Of a stretch of DNA of 45,555 nt, positions 35,088-44,033 are shown one piece after another (the first letter of the stretch is position 1; each line of letters opens with the position of its first letter). Made by a program: the position numbers and the translations under genes. The notes beneath the pieces are model-generated. The model worked only from the letters and a program-made list of their open reading frames with translations. It did not search any database and was not told the DNA's origin. This DNA comes from Pseudomonas lactucae (lineage in GTDB: Bacteria > Pseudomonadota > Gammaproteobacteria > Pseudomonadales > Pseudomonadaceae): the NCBI RefSeq assembly GCF_016937615.1, contig NZ_JAFHKI010000099.1:1-45555 (forward strand), read 5' to 3'.

Positions 35088-36455
35088 TCATGCGTGCGTG
35101 AGATACCAACGCCAGTCCTGCTCCCCGACTTCAGCATTGAACTGACGGAACTCGCGCCACTTGATCGCCAAAAACACCTTCAGGAATTCGGCACCCAGCG
35201 CCTCATGTGCCCAGGTTGAACGTTGCAGTGCCTGCAACGCTGTCAGCCAGTCGGTGGGGAGGAAATCAGTCGCCTGTTCGTAGCCATTGCCCTCAATCGC
35301 CGCGCCGGGATCGCTTTGATGAGTGATTCCGTGGTGAATGCCCGCGAGCACCGCGGCGGCGGCGAGATAGGGGTTGGCATCGGCGCCGCAAATGCGGTGT
35401 TCGATATGCCGACTGATCGCGGGGCCGCCGGGCACACGGAACGACACCGTACGATTATTGACGCCCCAACTTTTGGCCAGTGGCGCGTAACTGCCGCTCT
35501 GAAACCGGCGATAGGAGTTGGCATGCGGGCAAAATATCGCCAGCGCGTCAAACAAGGTTGCCATCATCCCACCGATGGAGTGCCGCAACAGCGGCGTGCC
35601 CTGTGGGTCTTCGCTCGCATACAGGTTGTTCCCCTCCTCGTCCGCCAGGCTGACGTGCAGATGCATGCCGCTACCGGCCTGATCGCTGAATGGCTTGGCC
35701 ATGAAGCACGCTTGCAGCCCATGTTTGTTGGCCACCCCTTTGACCAGGCGCTTGTAGCGTACGCCTTCATCGATGGCCTGGAGTGCATCGAAACGATGTT
35801 CCAGCGTCAACTCGAGCTGGCCCGGAGCGTACTCGGAGATCGCCGTACGTACCGGCAACCCTTGCAGCGCGCACGCCGCGTAGAGGTCATCAAGAAACGG
35901 TTGAACCTGCTCCAGTTCGTAGACGCCATACACCTGCGGAGCAACCGGGCGAACGCCATTGGTTTGCAGCGCCGGCTGCGGCCGACCGTTGACGTCGCGT
36001 TGCCGGTCCAGCAGGTAAAACTCCAACTCAACCGCCATGACCGGATGGAATCCATCGGCTTTCAGCCGCTCGATGGTGTTCACCAGGACATGGCGCGGGT
36101 CGGCGGGCGCGGCGGGAAGACCTTGGGTCGGGTGCAGGCTCACCTGCACCTGACCGGTGGGATGGCTGCGCCAGGGTTGCAGGGTCAGGCTTCCCGGCAA
36201 GGGGTAAGTCCAGCAATCCGCATCAGCGACATCCCAGACCAGGCCGGTCTCGTCTACGTCCTCGCCCTGCACGGTCAAGGCGAGAATGGAACTTGGCAGT
36301 GGCCGACCATTCTCATAGATCGCCAGTAGCTCGTCGCGATGCAACAGCTTGCCCCGTGGAACACCGTTCGCATCGATTAGGAACAGCTCGATGCTCAGCA
36401 CTTCAGGGTGGGCGGCCAGATAATCCTGGGCTTCTTTTTTATCGGCAAATTGCAT
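35088..36455 (-). CDS. Glutamine synthetase-family gamma-glutamylamine ligase
   Basis: A 455-residue GlnA-like ATP-dependent ligase, the length of PuuA/SpuI-type gamma-glutamylpolyamine synthetases. Family blocks are the N-terminal ELFLIDANGVPRGKLL, MAVELEFYLLD (metal ligands), the ATP/glutamate part AKPFSDQAGSGMHLHVSLAD and the C-terminal NRTVSFRVPGGPAISRHIEH with RICGADANPYLA. The Tyr adenylylation loop of true GlnA is absent. It would attach glutamate to an amine; putrescine is only one possibility. ATG 36455 is preferred with AAGAGG about seven bases upstream. It ends a three-gene operon with an aminotransferase and an SDR. Confidence 0.88.
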   Translation of the reverse strand: MQFADKKEAQDYLAAHPEVLSIELFLIDANGVPRGKLLHRDELLAIYENGRPLPSSILALTVQGEDVDETGLVWDVADADCWTYPLPGSLTLQPWRSHPTGQVQVSLHPTQGLPAAPADPRHVLVNTIERLKADGFHPVMAVELEFYLLDRQRDVNGRPQPALQTNGVRPVAPQVYGVYELEQVQPFLDDLYAACALQGLPVRTAISEYAPGQLELTLEHRFDALQAIDEGVRYKRLVKGVANKHGLQACFMAKPFSDQAGSGMHLHVSLADEEGNNLYASEDPQGTPLLRHSIGGMMATLFDALAIFCPHANSYRRFQSGSYAPLAKSWGVNNRTVSFRVPGGPAISRHIEHRICGADANPYLAAAAVLAGIHHGITHQSDPGAAIEGNGYEQATDFLPTDWLTALQALQRSTWAHEALGAEFLKVFLAIKWREFRQFNAEVGEQDWRWYLTHA

Positions 36456-36524
36456 GTCAAACCTCTTAGCGCTCATTCAAGCGACTTGTTGTATTTGAGA
36501 ACGGTGGGAGCGTCAGACGCCCAG

Positions 36525-37925
36525 TCAAGAAGGGATAAGCCGAGCGCCCGGTAGAGCAAGCAACGCAGTCAGCGCGCTATCCAACTCACCGATCAGCCTG
36601 TCGATATCGGCATCACTTGTTTGTGGACAGCACAGGGTCATGTTGTGAAAAGGCGTGATCAGGATGCCGCGATTGATCAAGTAGAGATGCAGGGCCATTT
36701 GAAGGCTGTCATGAAACGCCGCCTCGGCTTGCGCACCGGTCCTGGGCGAAGTGGCACAGAATTGAAACTCACAACGCGCGCCCAACTCGGTGACGGACCA
36801 GTTCAACTGGTGCCGTTGGAACAGCGCTCGAAACCCCTGCGCCAGGCGCGAGGCCAGGGGCAGCATGTGCTGGTAGGCCGACGCTGTCATGACCTCTTCG
36901 AGGCTGGCGCGCATGCAACGCATCGCCAGTGCATTGGCGGACAGCGTCGTTCCCATACCGCTGTGGCCATGCCCACCGCCGTCTGCGCTGACGGTCTTCT
37001 GCGCGTCTTGCATGGCCGAGGCAACGTGCTCGGTCATGCCGAACACAGCGCAAGGCACGCCACCTGCGATGGGCTTGCCCACCACGAAAAAGTCGGGATC
37101 CAACGCCCATTGGCGCGTGCATCCACCGATGCCGGTGGAAATTGTGTGGGTTTCATCAATGATCAGCAGGCTGCCATATTGACGGGTCAGCTCTCGGCAC
37201 TTTTGCATGAAACCCGGATCGGGCAGGACCATGCCAATGTTCGTCATCGCCGGCTCGCACATCAGCGCGCATACATCGCCCTGGGCTAGAGCAGCCTCCA
37301 GCGCGGCAACATCGTTGAAGGGGATGGATCGACTGTATTGGGTCAAGTCGTAGGCTTGGCCCACAAGGCCTGAACGGTGCACTGTTTTGCCGTTGCGGCA
37401 GCGCACCATGACGTCATCCACGGTGCCGTGATAGCAGCCGTCGAACACCAGCAAGACATTGCGTTGAGTGATAGCCCGCGCCCAGCGCAACACATAACGG
37501 TTGGCATCAGTCGCAGTAGCGGTCACCTGCCAGTAAGGCAGCTCGAATCGCTGCGCCAGCAACTCGCCACAGACCACCGCGTCTTCGCCCGGCAGCATCG
37601 TGGTCAAGCCGTTATTGGCCTGTTCGGTGATGGCGCGGACGATAGGATCAGGTGAATGGCCAAACATGGTGCCGGTGTCGCCCAGGCAAAAGTCTATGTA
37701 TTCATGACCGTCAACATCAGTGAAGCGTGCCCCTTTGGCACGCTTGACGAAGAGCGGCGAAGGCATCGACCAATCGCTCATCCAGTGCATGGGCACACCG
37801 TTGAGCAGATTCGTCTTCGCACGCTTGGCCAGCGCCATGGACGTTGGGTTGTTTTGTATAAAACGGGCACGTTCGGAGGCGGTAAAAGCAGCAATTGCTG
37901 ATTCACTAATTCCACTTTTCAACAT
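36525..37925 (-). CDS. Class III PLP-dependent aminotransferase
   Basis: A 466-residue aminotransferase of the glutamate-1-semialdehyde mutase/omega-transaminase type. Visible parts are KGARFTDVDGHEYIDFCLGD, GHSPDPIVRAI, DGCYHGTVDD, CEPAMTNIGMVLPDPGF, LLIIDETHT (Asp pairing with the PLP ring nitrogen) and the Schiff-base Lys in VVGKPIAGGVP. It should transfer an amino group between an amino acid or amine and a keto acid, in the cytoplasm. TATDANR in place of the usual NSGTEA motif is a notable subgroup mark and suggests a different substrate pocket. ATG 37925 has AGGG upstream. It sits 70 bases before the glnA-like gene and 170 bases after the SDR. Confidence 0.88.
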   Translation of the reverse strand: MLKSGISESAIAAFTASERARFIQNNPTSMALAKRAKTNLLNGVPMHWMSDWSMPSPLFVKRAKGARFTDVDGHEYIDFCLGDTGTMFGHSPDPIVRAITEQANNGLTTMLPGEDAVVCGELLAQRFELPYWQVTATATDANRYVLRWARAITQRNVLLVFDGCYHGTVDDVMVRCRNGKTVHRSGLVGQAYDLTQYSRSIPFNDVAALEAALAQGDVCALMCEPAMTNIGMVLPDPGFMQKCRELTRQYGSLLIIDETHTISTGIGGCTRQWALDPDFFVVGKPIAGGVPCAVFGMTEHVASAMQDAQKTVSADGGGHGHSGMGTTLSANALAMRCMRASLEEVMTASAYQHMLPLASRLAQGFRALFQRHQLNWSVTELGARCEFQFCATSPRTGAQAEAAFHDSLQMALHLYLINRGILITPFHNMTLCCPQTSDADIDRLIGELDSALTALLALPGARLIPS

Positions 37926-38096
37926 GATCAAAACCCTATGTCAGTTATCAAATCAATTAAACATCGATGATTGACGGGCAGCCGAATACGCTTGAGTGAA
38001 CTTACCTATTTTTTGATAGGTCGCACTTTCATAAAGCGTGGTTATAGCCGCGCCTCGCCAGGAACTTTCGTTAATCGTGTGGGTGCGTATGCAAAC

Positions 38097-38888
38097 TTAA
38101 TAGGCGGCTTGAGGGGCTTTGTTCTCGATCAGGCAGTTGCCGCCATCCACCACAATAACTTCACCGGTGATGTAACTGGATTCAGGCGATGCCAAAAAGG
38201 CAACCGCCGCGGCCACTTCTCGAGGATTGCCCGCCCGCCCCATCGGCGTGAAGCGCCCCGCCTGCGCTTCAACGGGCGTCGTCGAGCCGGTGGTGATCCA
38301 TCCGGGCGCCACGCTGTTTACAGTCACCCCTTGCCTGGCGACTTCCAGTGCAAGCCCCATGTTCATGCCTATCATTGCGGCCTTGGCGGCGCTGTAAGCA
38401 GCTTCGCCTGGATTGCTGCCGCGGGTTCCCGTAGTGGAACTGATGTTGACGATGCGCCCATAATTTCGCGCCTTCATACCGGGCAACACGGCTCGGGTCA
38501 GCAGAAAGGCAGTGGTCAGGTTTCTGGCCAGTGAAAGGTTCCAGTCATGCAGTTCCATCGTCGCCAATTCCGAGAAAATCTCAGGGCTGCCCTGCATGGA
38601 CATGCCCGCATTGTTCACCAGAATATCGACCCGCCCCCAGACTGACACGGCCCATAGGCTGAAGTCACGCACCTGACTTTGATCGGTGAGATCAGTTGGC
38701 CGGCCTTCAACTTCAAACCCTTCATGACGCAGTTCTTCAACCCGGTCCGCGATGCGCTTGCTACTGGCAGTGATGATCAACTTCGCCCCGGATGCACCGA
38801 GTCTGCGAGCAATAGCCATACCGATCCCGGAGTCACTCCCGGCACCACTGACAAGTGCCACATGCCCCTTCAATTCTTGACCCAACAT
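38097..38888 (-). CDS. Short-chain dehydrogenase/reductase
   Basis: A 263-residue classical SDR. The NAD(P) motif is SGAGSDSGIGMAIARRL near residue 15, followed by NNAG, the catalytic Ser in NISSTTG, YSAAK (Tyr-x-x-x-Lys) and a PGWI turn; the C terminus has VVDGGN. It would oxidise an alcohol or reduce a ketone. ATG 38888 is preferred with GGGA seven bases upstream over GTG 38900. It is divergent from a LysR gene and upstream of an aminotransferase and a gamma-glutamyl ligase, fitting a catabolic route for an amino alcohol or hydroxy amine. A small hairpin (ACCTAT/ATAGGT, 38004-38021) lies in the gap after it. Confidence 0.9.
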   Translation of the reverse strand: MLGQELKGHVALVSGAGSDSGIGMAIARRLGASGAKLIITASSKRIADRVEELRHEGFEVEGRPTDLTDQSQVRDFSLWAVSVWGRVDILVNNAGMSMQGSPEIFSELATMELHDWNLSLARNLTTAFLLTRAVLPGMKARNYGRIVNISSTTGTRGSNPGEAAYSAAKAAMIGMNMGLALEVARQGVTVNSVAPGWITTGSTTPVEAQAGRFTPMGRAGNPREVAAAVAFLASPESSYITGEVIVVDGGNCLIENKAPQAAY

Positions 38889-38940
38889 GGTGTGTCCCAC
38901 GTATTTAATTTGAAAGAGAGTGGAAACTAGGCCAATAAAC

Positions 38941-38967
38941 CTGATAAATAAAGACGACCATTATCAG
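38941..38967. promoter_or_regulatory. Candidate LysR operator in the divergent SDR-lysR region
   Basis: CTGATAA (38941-38947) and TTATCAG (38961-38967) form a perfect 7-bp inverted repeat with a 13-bp spacer. It contains the T-N11-A pattern expected for LysR-type binding and lies 17 bases before the lysR start and about 50 bases from the SDR start, where a regulator could act on both promoters. Confidence 0.6.
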
Positions 38968-38984
38968 AAAAACTGACGACCACC

Positions 38985-39890
38985 ATGGCGTTTACCAGTG
39001 AGTCCCTTAAGCTCTTCCTCTGCGTCATGGACAGCGGCTCTTTTTCCGCCGCGGCTCGAAAATTAGGCCGGGTCCCCTCGGCCATCAACATGGCGGTGTC
39101 GCAGCTTGAAGCCGAGCTGGATTTGTTGCTTTTTGACCGATCAACCCGCAAAGCCATTCCTACGCCAGCCGCCAAGGCACTCGAGCCACAGGCACGACAG
39201 GTCGCCAGCCAGTTGAACCTGCTGGACGCCCATGCGCTGCAGCTTCATCAGGGGTTGGAGGGGCGCCTGGTCCTTGCGATGGCGCCGGAGTTGCAAACAG
39301 GCATCTGGAATCGTCCGCTGTCCATTATCGCCAGGGAGTTTCCCACGCTGGAGATCGAGATTCGCTCCGCGTCGCACCCCGAGGCGATGCGCATGCTCCA
39401 TGAAGGGCGTGTGCAATTGGCGCTTGGGTTCGAACGACCAGGGCTTGACGAGCGCGAGACGTTTCTTGAGGCGGGGAGCCAGTTGTTAGTCGCGGTGGCT
39501 GCTCCAGATCATCCCGCGGCCGCCGGCCAAAAAAGCCCCTTGAGTGAGGAGCAACTGGTCAATGTTCGGCAGATCATCGTTGCGACCGGAGGACCAGCAG
39601 ACTCTGACCCACGTGTTGTGCTGTCGCGGCGGATCTGGCACAGCGACAATTACCTGGCCACTCTGGACCTGGTGCAGCAAGGATTGGGTTGGGCTTATCT
39701 TCCACAGCCGCTGGTACAACCTCTTCTCACGTCGGGCGCATTGACGGAGGTGGTGTTTGACTACATGCCGAGTCAGATGCGGTTATGGGTCGATATCATC
39801 TGGGTAAAAAACCGTCCGCTAGGGCTGGGCGCGCGGCGTTACCTGAGCCTGATGCGCGAAATGGCCGAGGGCGAACCTCGGCGTGTTTGA
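38985..39890 (+). CDS. LysR-family transcriptional regulator
   Basis: A 301-residue LysR-type regulator. The N-terminal helix-turn-helix reads LKLFLCVMDSGSFSAAARKL then GRVPSAINMAVSQLEAELDL, and the effector domain starts at about residue 92 (GRLVLAMAPELQTGIW). It is divergent from the SDR-aminotransferase-GlnA-like operon and is its likely regulator, with the inverted repeat at 38941-38967 as operator. It converges with the gamma-glutamyltransferase gene; a terminator hairpin lies between. The ribosome binding site is weak. Confidence 0.92.
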   Translation: MAFTSESLKLFLCVMDSGSFSAAARKLGRVPSAINMAVSQLEAELDLLLFDRSTRKAIPTPAAKALEPQARQVASQLNLLDAHALQLHQGLEGRLVLAMAPELQTGIWNRPLSIIAREFPTLEIEIRSASHPEAMRMLHEGRVQLALGFERPGLDERETFLEAGSQLLVAVAAPDHPAAAGQKSPLSEEQLVNVRQIIVATGGPADSDPRVVLSRRIWHSDNYLATLDLVQQGLGWAYLPQPLVQPLLTSGALTEVVFDYMPSQMRLWVDIIWVKNRPLGLGARRYLSLMREMAEGEPRRV

Positions 39891-39903
39891 CAAGTAAAAA
39901 TGA

Positions 39904-39924
39904 ATGGCCGCTCTGCGCGGCCAT
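39904..39924. terminator. Terminator between lysR and the gamma-glutamyltransferase gene
   Basis: ATGGCCGC (39904-39911) and GCGGCCAT (39917-39924) form a perfect 8-bp stem with a 5-nt loop. On the minus strand it is followed by TCATTTTTAC, so it is best as the terminator of the gamma-glutamyltransferase operon; it may also stop lysR transcripts. Confidence 0.75.
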
Positions 39925-39945
39925 CGCCTTCGGATGGGCAGGCGC

Positions 39946-41555
39946 CTACCAAGCCGCGATATGCGAATCCGCCCGTGGCTCAGTGCCGCCGCACAACACA
40001 CCGGTGACCGGGTCACGCAGGATGATCTGCCCTCGCCCATAGTCGGTCAGGTCGCTGTCGGTCCGCACCTTGTGCCCGCGCCGCGCCAACGCATTGACCA
40101 AGTCCCGTGACGCGCCATGTTCGATGCCGACCTTCATGTCGCCCAACCATTGCCAGCGCGGCGCGTCCAACGCCGCCTGCGGGTTGAGGCCGAAGTCCAC
40201 CAGGTTCATCACCATCTGCACGTGACCCTGGGGCTGCATATAGCCGCCCATCACGCCGAACGGTCCAAGAGCCTTGCCATCTTTGCTGAGAAAACCCGGG
40301 ATGATGGTGTGGAAGGTTTTCTTGCCCGGTGCCAGGCAGTTGGCGTGGGCCTCATCGAGGCTGAATTCCTGCCCACGATTTTGCAGGGCAATGCCGCTGT
40401 CGGGCAGCACCACGCCGGAGCCGAAGCCGTGATAGTTGCTCTGGATAAACGAAACCATATTGCCTTCGGCGTCCGCCGTGGCCAGGTACACCGTACCGCT
40501 GGCATGGGGATCGCCGGGTTTGGGCGGCTGGGCCTGCTCGCCGATCTGGCCACGGCGGCGGGTACTGTAGTCGTCGCTGAGCAGGTCGGCCACTGCCACG
40601 CGCATGTGCGCCGGGTCGGTGATGTAGTGCAGGCCGTCGCTGTAGGCGAGCTTCATCGCCTCCAGCTGGCGGTGCCAGGTCTGCTGGCTGTCGCGATGAT
40701 CGAAGCTGAATCCCTCAAGAATCTTCAGCGCCATCAGGGCGACCAGGCCCTGGCCGCTGGGCGGGATTTCCCAGACATCCACGCCACGGTAATTGATATG
40801 GATCGGCTCGACCCACTGCGCACGGTAATCCTTGAGATCACTGGCGCGCAGGTAGCCGCCGCTGGCGCGCGAATGCGCGTCCAGGCGCTCGGCCAGGGCA
40901 CCGCGATACAGGCTTTCGCAGCCGGTGGCGGCCAGCTCTTCCAACGTGCGGGCCTGTGCCGGGTTGCGGAAGATCTCCCCCGCTTGAGGCGCGCGCCGTC
41001 GATCAGGAAGGTGTCGAACCAGGCCTGCAACACGTCATCGCGGTGCGGGCTGAATTCGTTCAAGGATATCTGCCATTGATGGGCGACCACCGGCGACAAC
41101 GGGAACCCGTCGCGCGCCAGGCTGATGGCCGGTTGCAGCACATCGGCAAACGGCAATTTACCGAAGCGTTTCGACAACTCGGCCCACGCCGACGGGCAAC
41201 CCGGCACCGTGACCGGGGTCCAGCCGTACAGCGGCATCTGTGGGTGCCCCGCCGCCTTGACCGCCTCGATACTCAAGGCCGCCGGCGCATGGCCATTGCC
41301 ATTCAGGCCATGCAACTGGCCCCTGCACCACACCAAGGCAAACGCGTCGCCGCCCAGGCCGCAGCCGGTGGGTTCTACGACAGTGAGGGCCGCCGCCGTG
41401 GCAATCGCGGCATCAATGGCATTGCCGCCCTTCTGCATGATCTGGATGCCGGCCTGGGCCGCCAGCGGTTGCGAAGCGGCGACCATGCCGCGACGGGCGA
41501 ACACGCTCTGGCGTTGCGACGGATAAGGGTACTCGTGAGCGGAGAATTTCAACAT
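39946..41555 (-). pseudogene. Gamma-glutamyltransferase, interrupted by a one-base deletion
   Basis: A Ntn-hydrolase of about 536 residues if repaired. The N-terminal part (to about 40985) shows MVAASQPLAAQAGIQIMQKG and GGNAIDAAIATAAAL; the C-terminal part (from 40980) contains the self-cleavage site with the nucleophilic Thr in ASGTVYLATAD, then SNYHGFGSGVVLPDSGIALQ. The minus strand reads CTCAAGCGGGGGAGATC; one G after AAG gives L-K-A-G-E-I-F-R-N-P, the expected link. There is no signal peptide, unlike periplasmic GGTs, so it resembles cytoplasmic YwrD-type enzymes. It would release glutamate from gamma-glutamyl compounds imported by the ABC system 22 bases upstream. The break is probably a sequence error. 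Confidence 0.88.
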
Positions 41556-41577
41556 GGCAAAAGCTCTTCAAAAAAGG

Positions 41578-42357
41578 TCATAGCACGCGGCTGAGAAACG
41601 CCCGGGTACGTGGATGGCTGGGGTGGCTGAAAATCTGCTCCGGCGGCCCCTGCTCGATCAACTCGCCCTGATCGAGCACCACCACGCGGTCGGCCACTTC
41701 GCGGGCAAAGCCCATTTCATGGGTGACCACCACCATGGTCATGCCCTCCTCGGCCAATTCCTTCATCACCTGCAGGACCTCGCCGACGGTTTCCGGGTCG
41801 AGGGCGCTGGTGGGTTCGTCGAACAGCATGGCCTGGGGCTTCATCGCCAGCGCACGGGCAATCGCCACCCGTTGCTGCTGTCCACCGGAAAGCATCGACG
41901 GGTAGTGGCCGGCCTTGTCCGCCAGACCGACCCGCGCCAGCAAACCACGCGCCTGCTCCAGCGCTTCGGCACGCGAAACGCCGAGTACCTGGATCGGCGC
42001 TTCGATGATGTTTTCCAACGCGGTCATATGGGGGAACAGGTTGAAGCGCTGGAACACCATGCCAATGTCACGGCGCTGACGCGCGATGTTGCGCTCCGAG
42101 TCGCGTACCAGGCTGCCGTCGCTGCGTTCGCGATAGCCCATGGCGCGGCCGTTGACGCGGATGCGTCCGCCCTGGATGTCTTCGAGCAGGTTGATGCAGC
42201 GGATAAAGGTGGTCTTGCCGGAGCCGGAAGCACCGATCAGCACCACCACTTCACCGCGCCGCACTTGCAGGGAGATGCCCTTGAGGATCTGCAACGCGCC
42301 GAACGATTTTTGGACGTCCAACGCCTCGATGATCAGTTCTTCACTTTGGTGCGCCAT
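41578..42357 (-). CDS. Polar amino acid ABC transporter ATPase
   Basis: A 259-residue ATPase of the HisP/GlnQ group. Walker A is GASGSGKTT, the Q-loop lies in MVFQRFNLFPHMT, the signature is LSGGQQQR, Walker B AMLFDEPTSALDPE and the H-loop VVTHEMGFA. It energises uptake by the neighbouring permease. ATG 42357 is chosen: GAGGGGAC precedes it and it starts two bases after the permease stop; the longer frame to 42483 overlaps the permease gene and is unlikely. Confidence 0.95.
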   Translation of the reverse strand: MAHQSEELIIEALDVQKSFGALQILKGISLQVRRGEVVVLIGASGSGKTTFIRCINLLEDIQGGRIRVNGRAMGYRERSDGSLVRDSERNIARQRRDIGMVFQRFNLFPHMTALENIIEAPIQVLGVSRAEALEQARGLLARVGLADKAGHYPSMLSGGQQQRVAIARALAMKPQAMLFDEPTSALDPETVGEVLQVMKELAEEGMTMVVVTHEMGFAREVADRVVVLDQGELIEQGPPEQIFSHPSHPRTRAFLSRVL

Positions 42358-42359
42358 GG

Positions 42360-43136
42360 TTAACGTCCCCTCAGTAGTTTCAGGGTGCCGCGGCCGAACA
42401 TGCGGCTGGCGGCCGGCGGCGGCATCGACGGCCGGTCGGACTGGCCAAAGCGGTTTTCGAGCCAGTGTTGGAAAAAGCCCCACAGGGTAGTCAGCGTCAG
42501 AAAATACAGGGCGACCACCAGGTACAGCTCGAACACGCGGAAGGTCGCCGACGTAATCATCTGGGTGCTGAGCAGCAGCTCCTGCACCCCGATCACGCTG
42601 ACCAGCGTGGTGTTCTTGAGCATGACGTTGAACTCATTGCCCAGCGGCGGCACGATCACCCGGAACGCCTGGGGCAGCACGATACGCCGCATCAGCTTGC
42701 CGAAGCCCATGCCCAGGGAACGTCCGGCTTCGTACTGGCCCTTGTCCACCGCGCCGATACCGGCGCGGATGATCTCGGCCATGTACGCACCTTCATTCAG
42801 GCCCAGCGCTATGATCGCCGCCTGGATATTGCCGGGAACGATCAGGCCGAACAGCTCGATGTCCTCGAAGCGAAAGATCCCGCCCGCCGCCAGTGCGGTG
42901 TACAGAAACACGATCTGTACCAGCAACGGCGTGCCGCGCATCAGCCACACGTAAAAGCGTACAGGCAGGTGCAGCAGCGGGTTCTTCGACAGACGCAACA
43001 GCGCCGCCGCCAACCCCAGCGCACAGCCGAGCAGCATCGCCAGCACGCTGATCAGGCAGGTCAGCCAAAGCCCGGTGAGGTACACCCCGCTGGGCTGCAG
43101 CAGGTACTGCCAGAACACATCCCAATTGAAATTCAT
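42360..43136 (-). CDS. Polar amino acid ABC transporter permease
   Basis: A 258-residue HisM/GlnP-type inner-membrane permease with about five membrane segments. The EAA loop reads YEAGRSLGMGFGKLMRRIVL PQAFR-like (split here for length), with LVQIVFLYTAL and NEFNVMLKNTTLVSVIGVQE also typical. A single permease gene suggests a homodimeric channel. It sits 12 bases after the binding-protein gene. The last 30 residues (after RFGQSD) are a variable Pro/Arg-rich tail. Confidence 0.94.
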   Translation of the reverse strand: MNFNWDVFWQYLLQPSGVYLTGLWLTCLISVLAMLLGCALGLAAALLRLSKNPLLHLPVRFYVWLMRGTPLLVQIVFLYTALAAGGIFRFEDIELFGLIVPGNIQAAIIALGLNEGAYMAEIIRAGIGAVDKGQYEAGRSLGMGFGKLMRRIVLPQAFRVIVPPLGNEFNVMLKNTTLVSVIGVQELLLSTQMITSATFRVFELYLVVALYFLTLTTLWGFFQHWLENRFGQSDRPSMPPPAASRMFGRGTLKLLRGR

Positions 43137-43148
43137 CGCCGTTTTGCC

Positions 43149-43958
43149 TCAGTCGAGTGTGTCGCTGCTGACATGCCATTTGTTGAGCAATTGCACGTAG
43201 CTGCCGTCGCTGCGCATGTCACTGATGATCTGCTGCACGGCGGCGGTCAGTTGCGGATCATCCTTGCGCATGCCCAGGCCGGTAAGGATGCGGTTGAATG
43301 CCGGGACGCCTTCCTGGAACAGCTCCGGCGCCATCGCAGCGTAGTAACCGGCGGTTTCCACGGTGGTGCCGTAGGCGTCGACCTGGCTGATGCGCAGGGC
43401 CTGGAAGGCATCGGTGTCGGTGTTGTAAACCACCAGTTTCATCGGGGGCTTGCCGACCTTGGCGAGGTTTTCGTTCTGGGTATCGAGCAGGGTCTTGATG
43501 GTGGAGCCGTTAAGTACCGCGACCTTGTGTGCGGACAGGTCATCCAACGTTTTGATGCCTTTAGGGTTGCCCTTGGGCACCACCACCGACTGGCTGGAAT
43601 ACATGTAGTTGACGATGTCGATCACCTGGCGGCGCTCGGGTTTGTCGAACAGTTGGTCGACGATCATGTCGCACTGCTGGGCGAGCAGCGCCGGCACCAG
43701 GCCGGAGAACGGAATCACCCGCCATTGCACCTGTTTGTCGCCCAGACGCTTGGCGATTTCCAGGCCCAGGTCGACGGTGAGGCCGCGCGGTTTCTGGGCT
43801 TCGTCGAAGGACACCAGGGGCGGTGAATCCATCCCCGAGCAGTAGGTGAGTTTGTCGACCTTTTGCAGGCGCTCCGGCACTTGGGGCGCGGCAAGCGCCC
43901 ATTGTGTGCACAGACCCAGGGTTACAGCCACCAGCAAGGCGCGGCGTTGTTTATGCAT
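43149..43958 (-). CDS. Periplasmic amino-acid-binding protein of an ABC transporter
   Basis: A 269-residue family 3 solute-binding protein. A signal peptide (MHKQRRALLVAVTLGLCTQW, ending ALA) is followed by KLTYCSGMDSPPLVSFDEAQ, GLTVDLGLEIAKRLG and a GSTIKTLLD loop, the pattern of amino-acid binders. ATG 43958 is preferred, GGAG lying about ten bases upstream. Given the downstream gamma-glutamyltransferase, gamma-glutamyl compounds or glutathione-derived peptides are plausible ligands, but this is inferred. Confidence 0.92.
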   Translation of the reverse strand: MHKQRRALLVAVTLGLCTQWALAAPQVPERLQKVDKLTYCSGMDSPPLVSFDEAQKPRGLTVDLGLEIAKRLGDKQVQWRVIPFSGLVPALLAQQCDMIVDQLFDKPERRQVIDIVNYMYSSQSVVVPKGNPKGIKTLDDLSAHKVAVLNGSTIKTLLDTQNENLAKVGKPPMKLVVYNTDTDAFQALRISQVDAYGTTVETAGYYAAMAPELFQEGVPAFNRILTGLGMRKDDPQLTAAVQQIISDMRSDGSYVQLLNKWHVSSDTLD

Positions 43959-44011
43959 GACCAGACACTCCACTTCGTTGAATAACGGGGCAGGACTAAA
44001 GTCAAAACATG

Positions 44012-44029
44012 GACGGGTTCGGACCCGTC
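44012..44029 (-). terminator. Hairpin between gntR and the ABC transporter genes
   Basis: GACGGGT (44012-44018) and ACCCGTC (44023-44029) form a 7-bp stem with a TCGG tetraloop, four bases past the gntR stop on the minus strand, followed by CATGTTTTG. It may stop or weaken read-through from gntR into the transporter genes. Confidence 0.5.
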
Positions 44030-44033
44030 TCTA

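Noticed and set aside
42357..42483. A longer N terminus for the ABC ATPase
   Set aside because: The extra 42 residues overlap the permease coding sequence and have no transporter similarity; a good ribosome binding site precedes ATG 42357.
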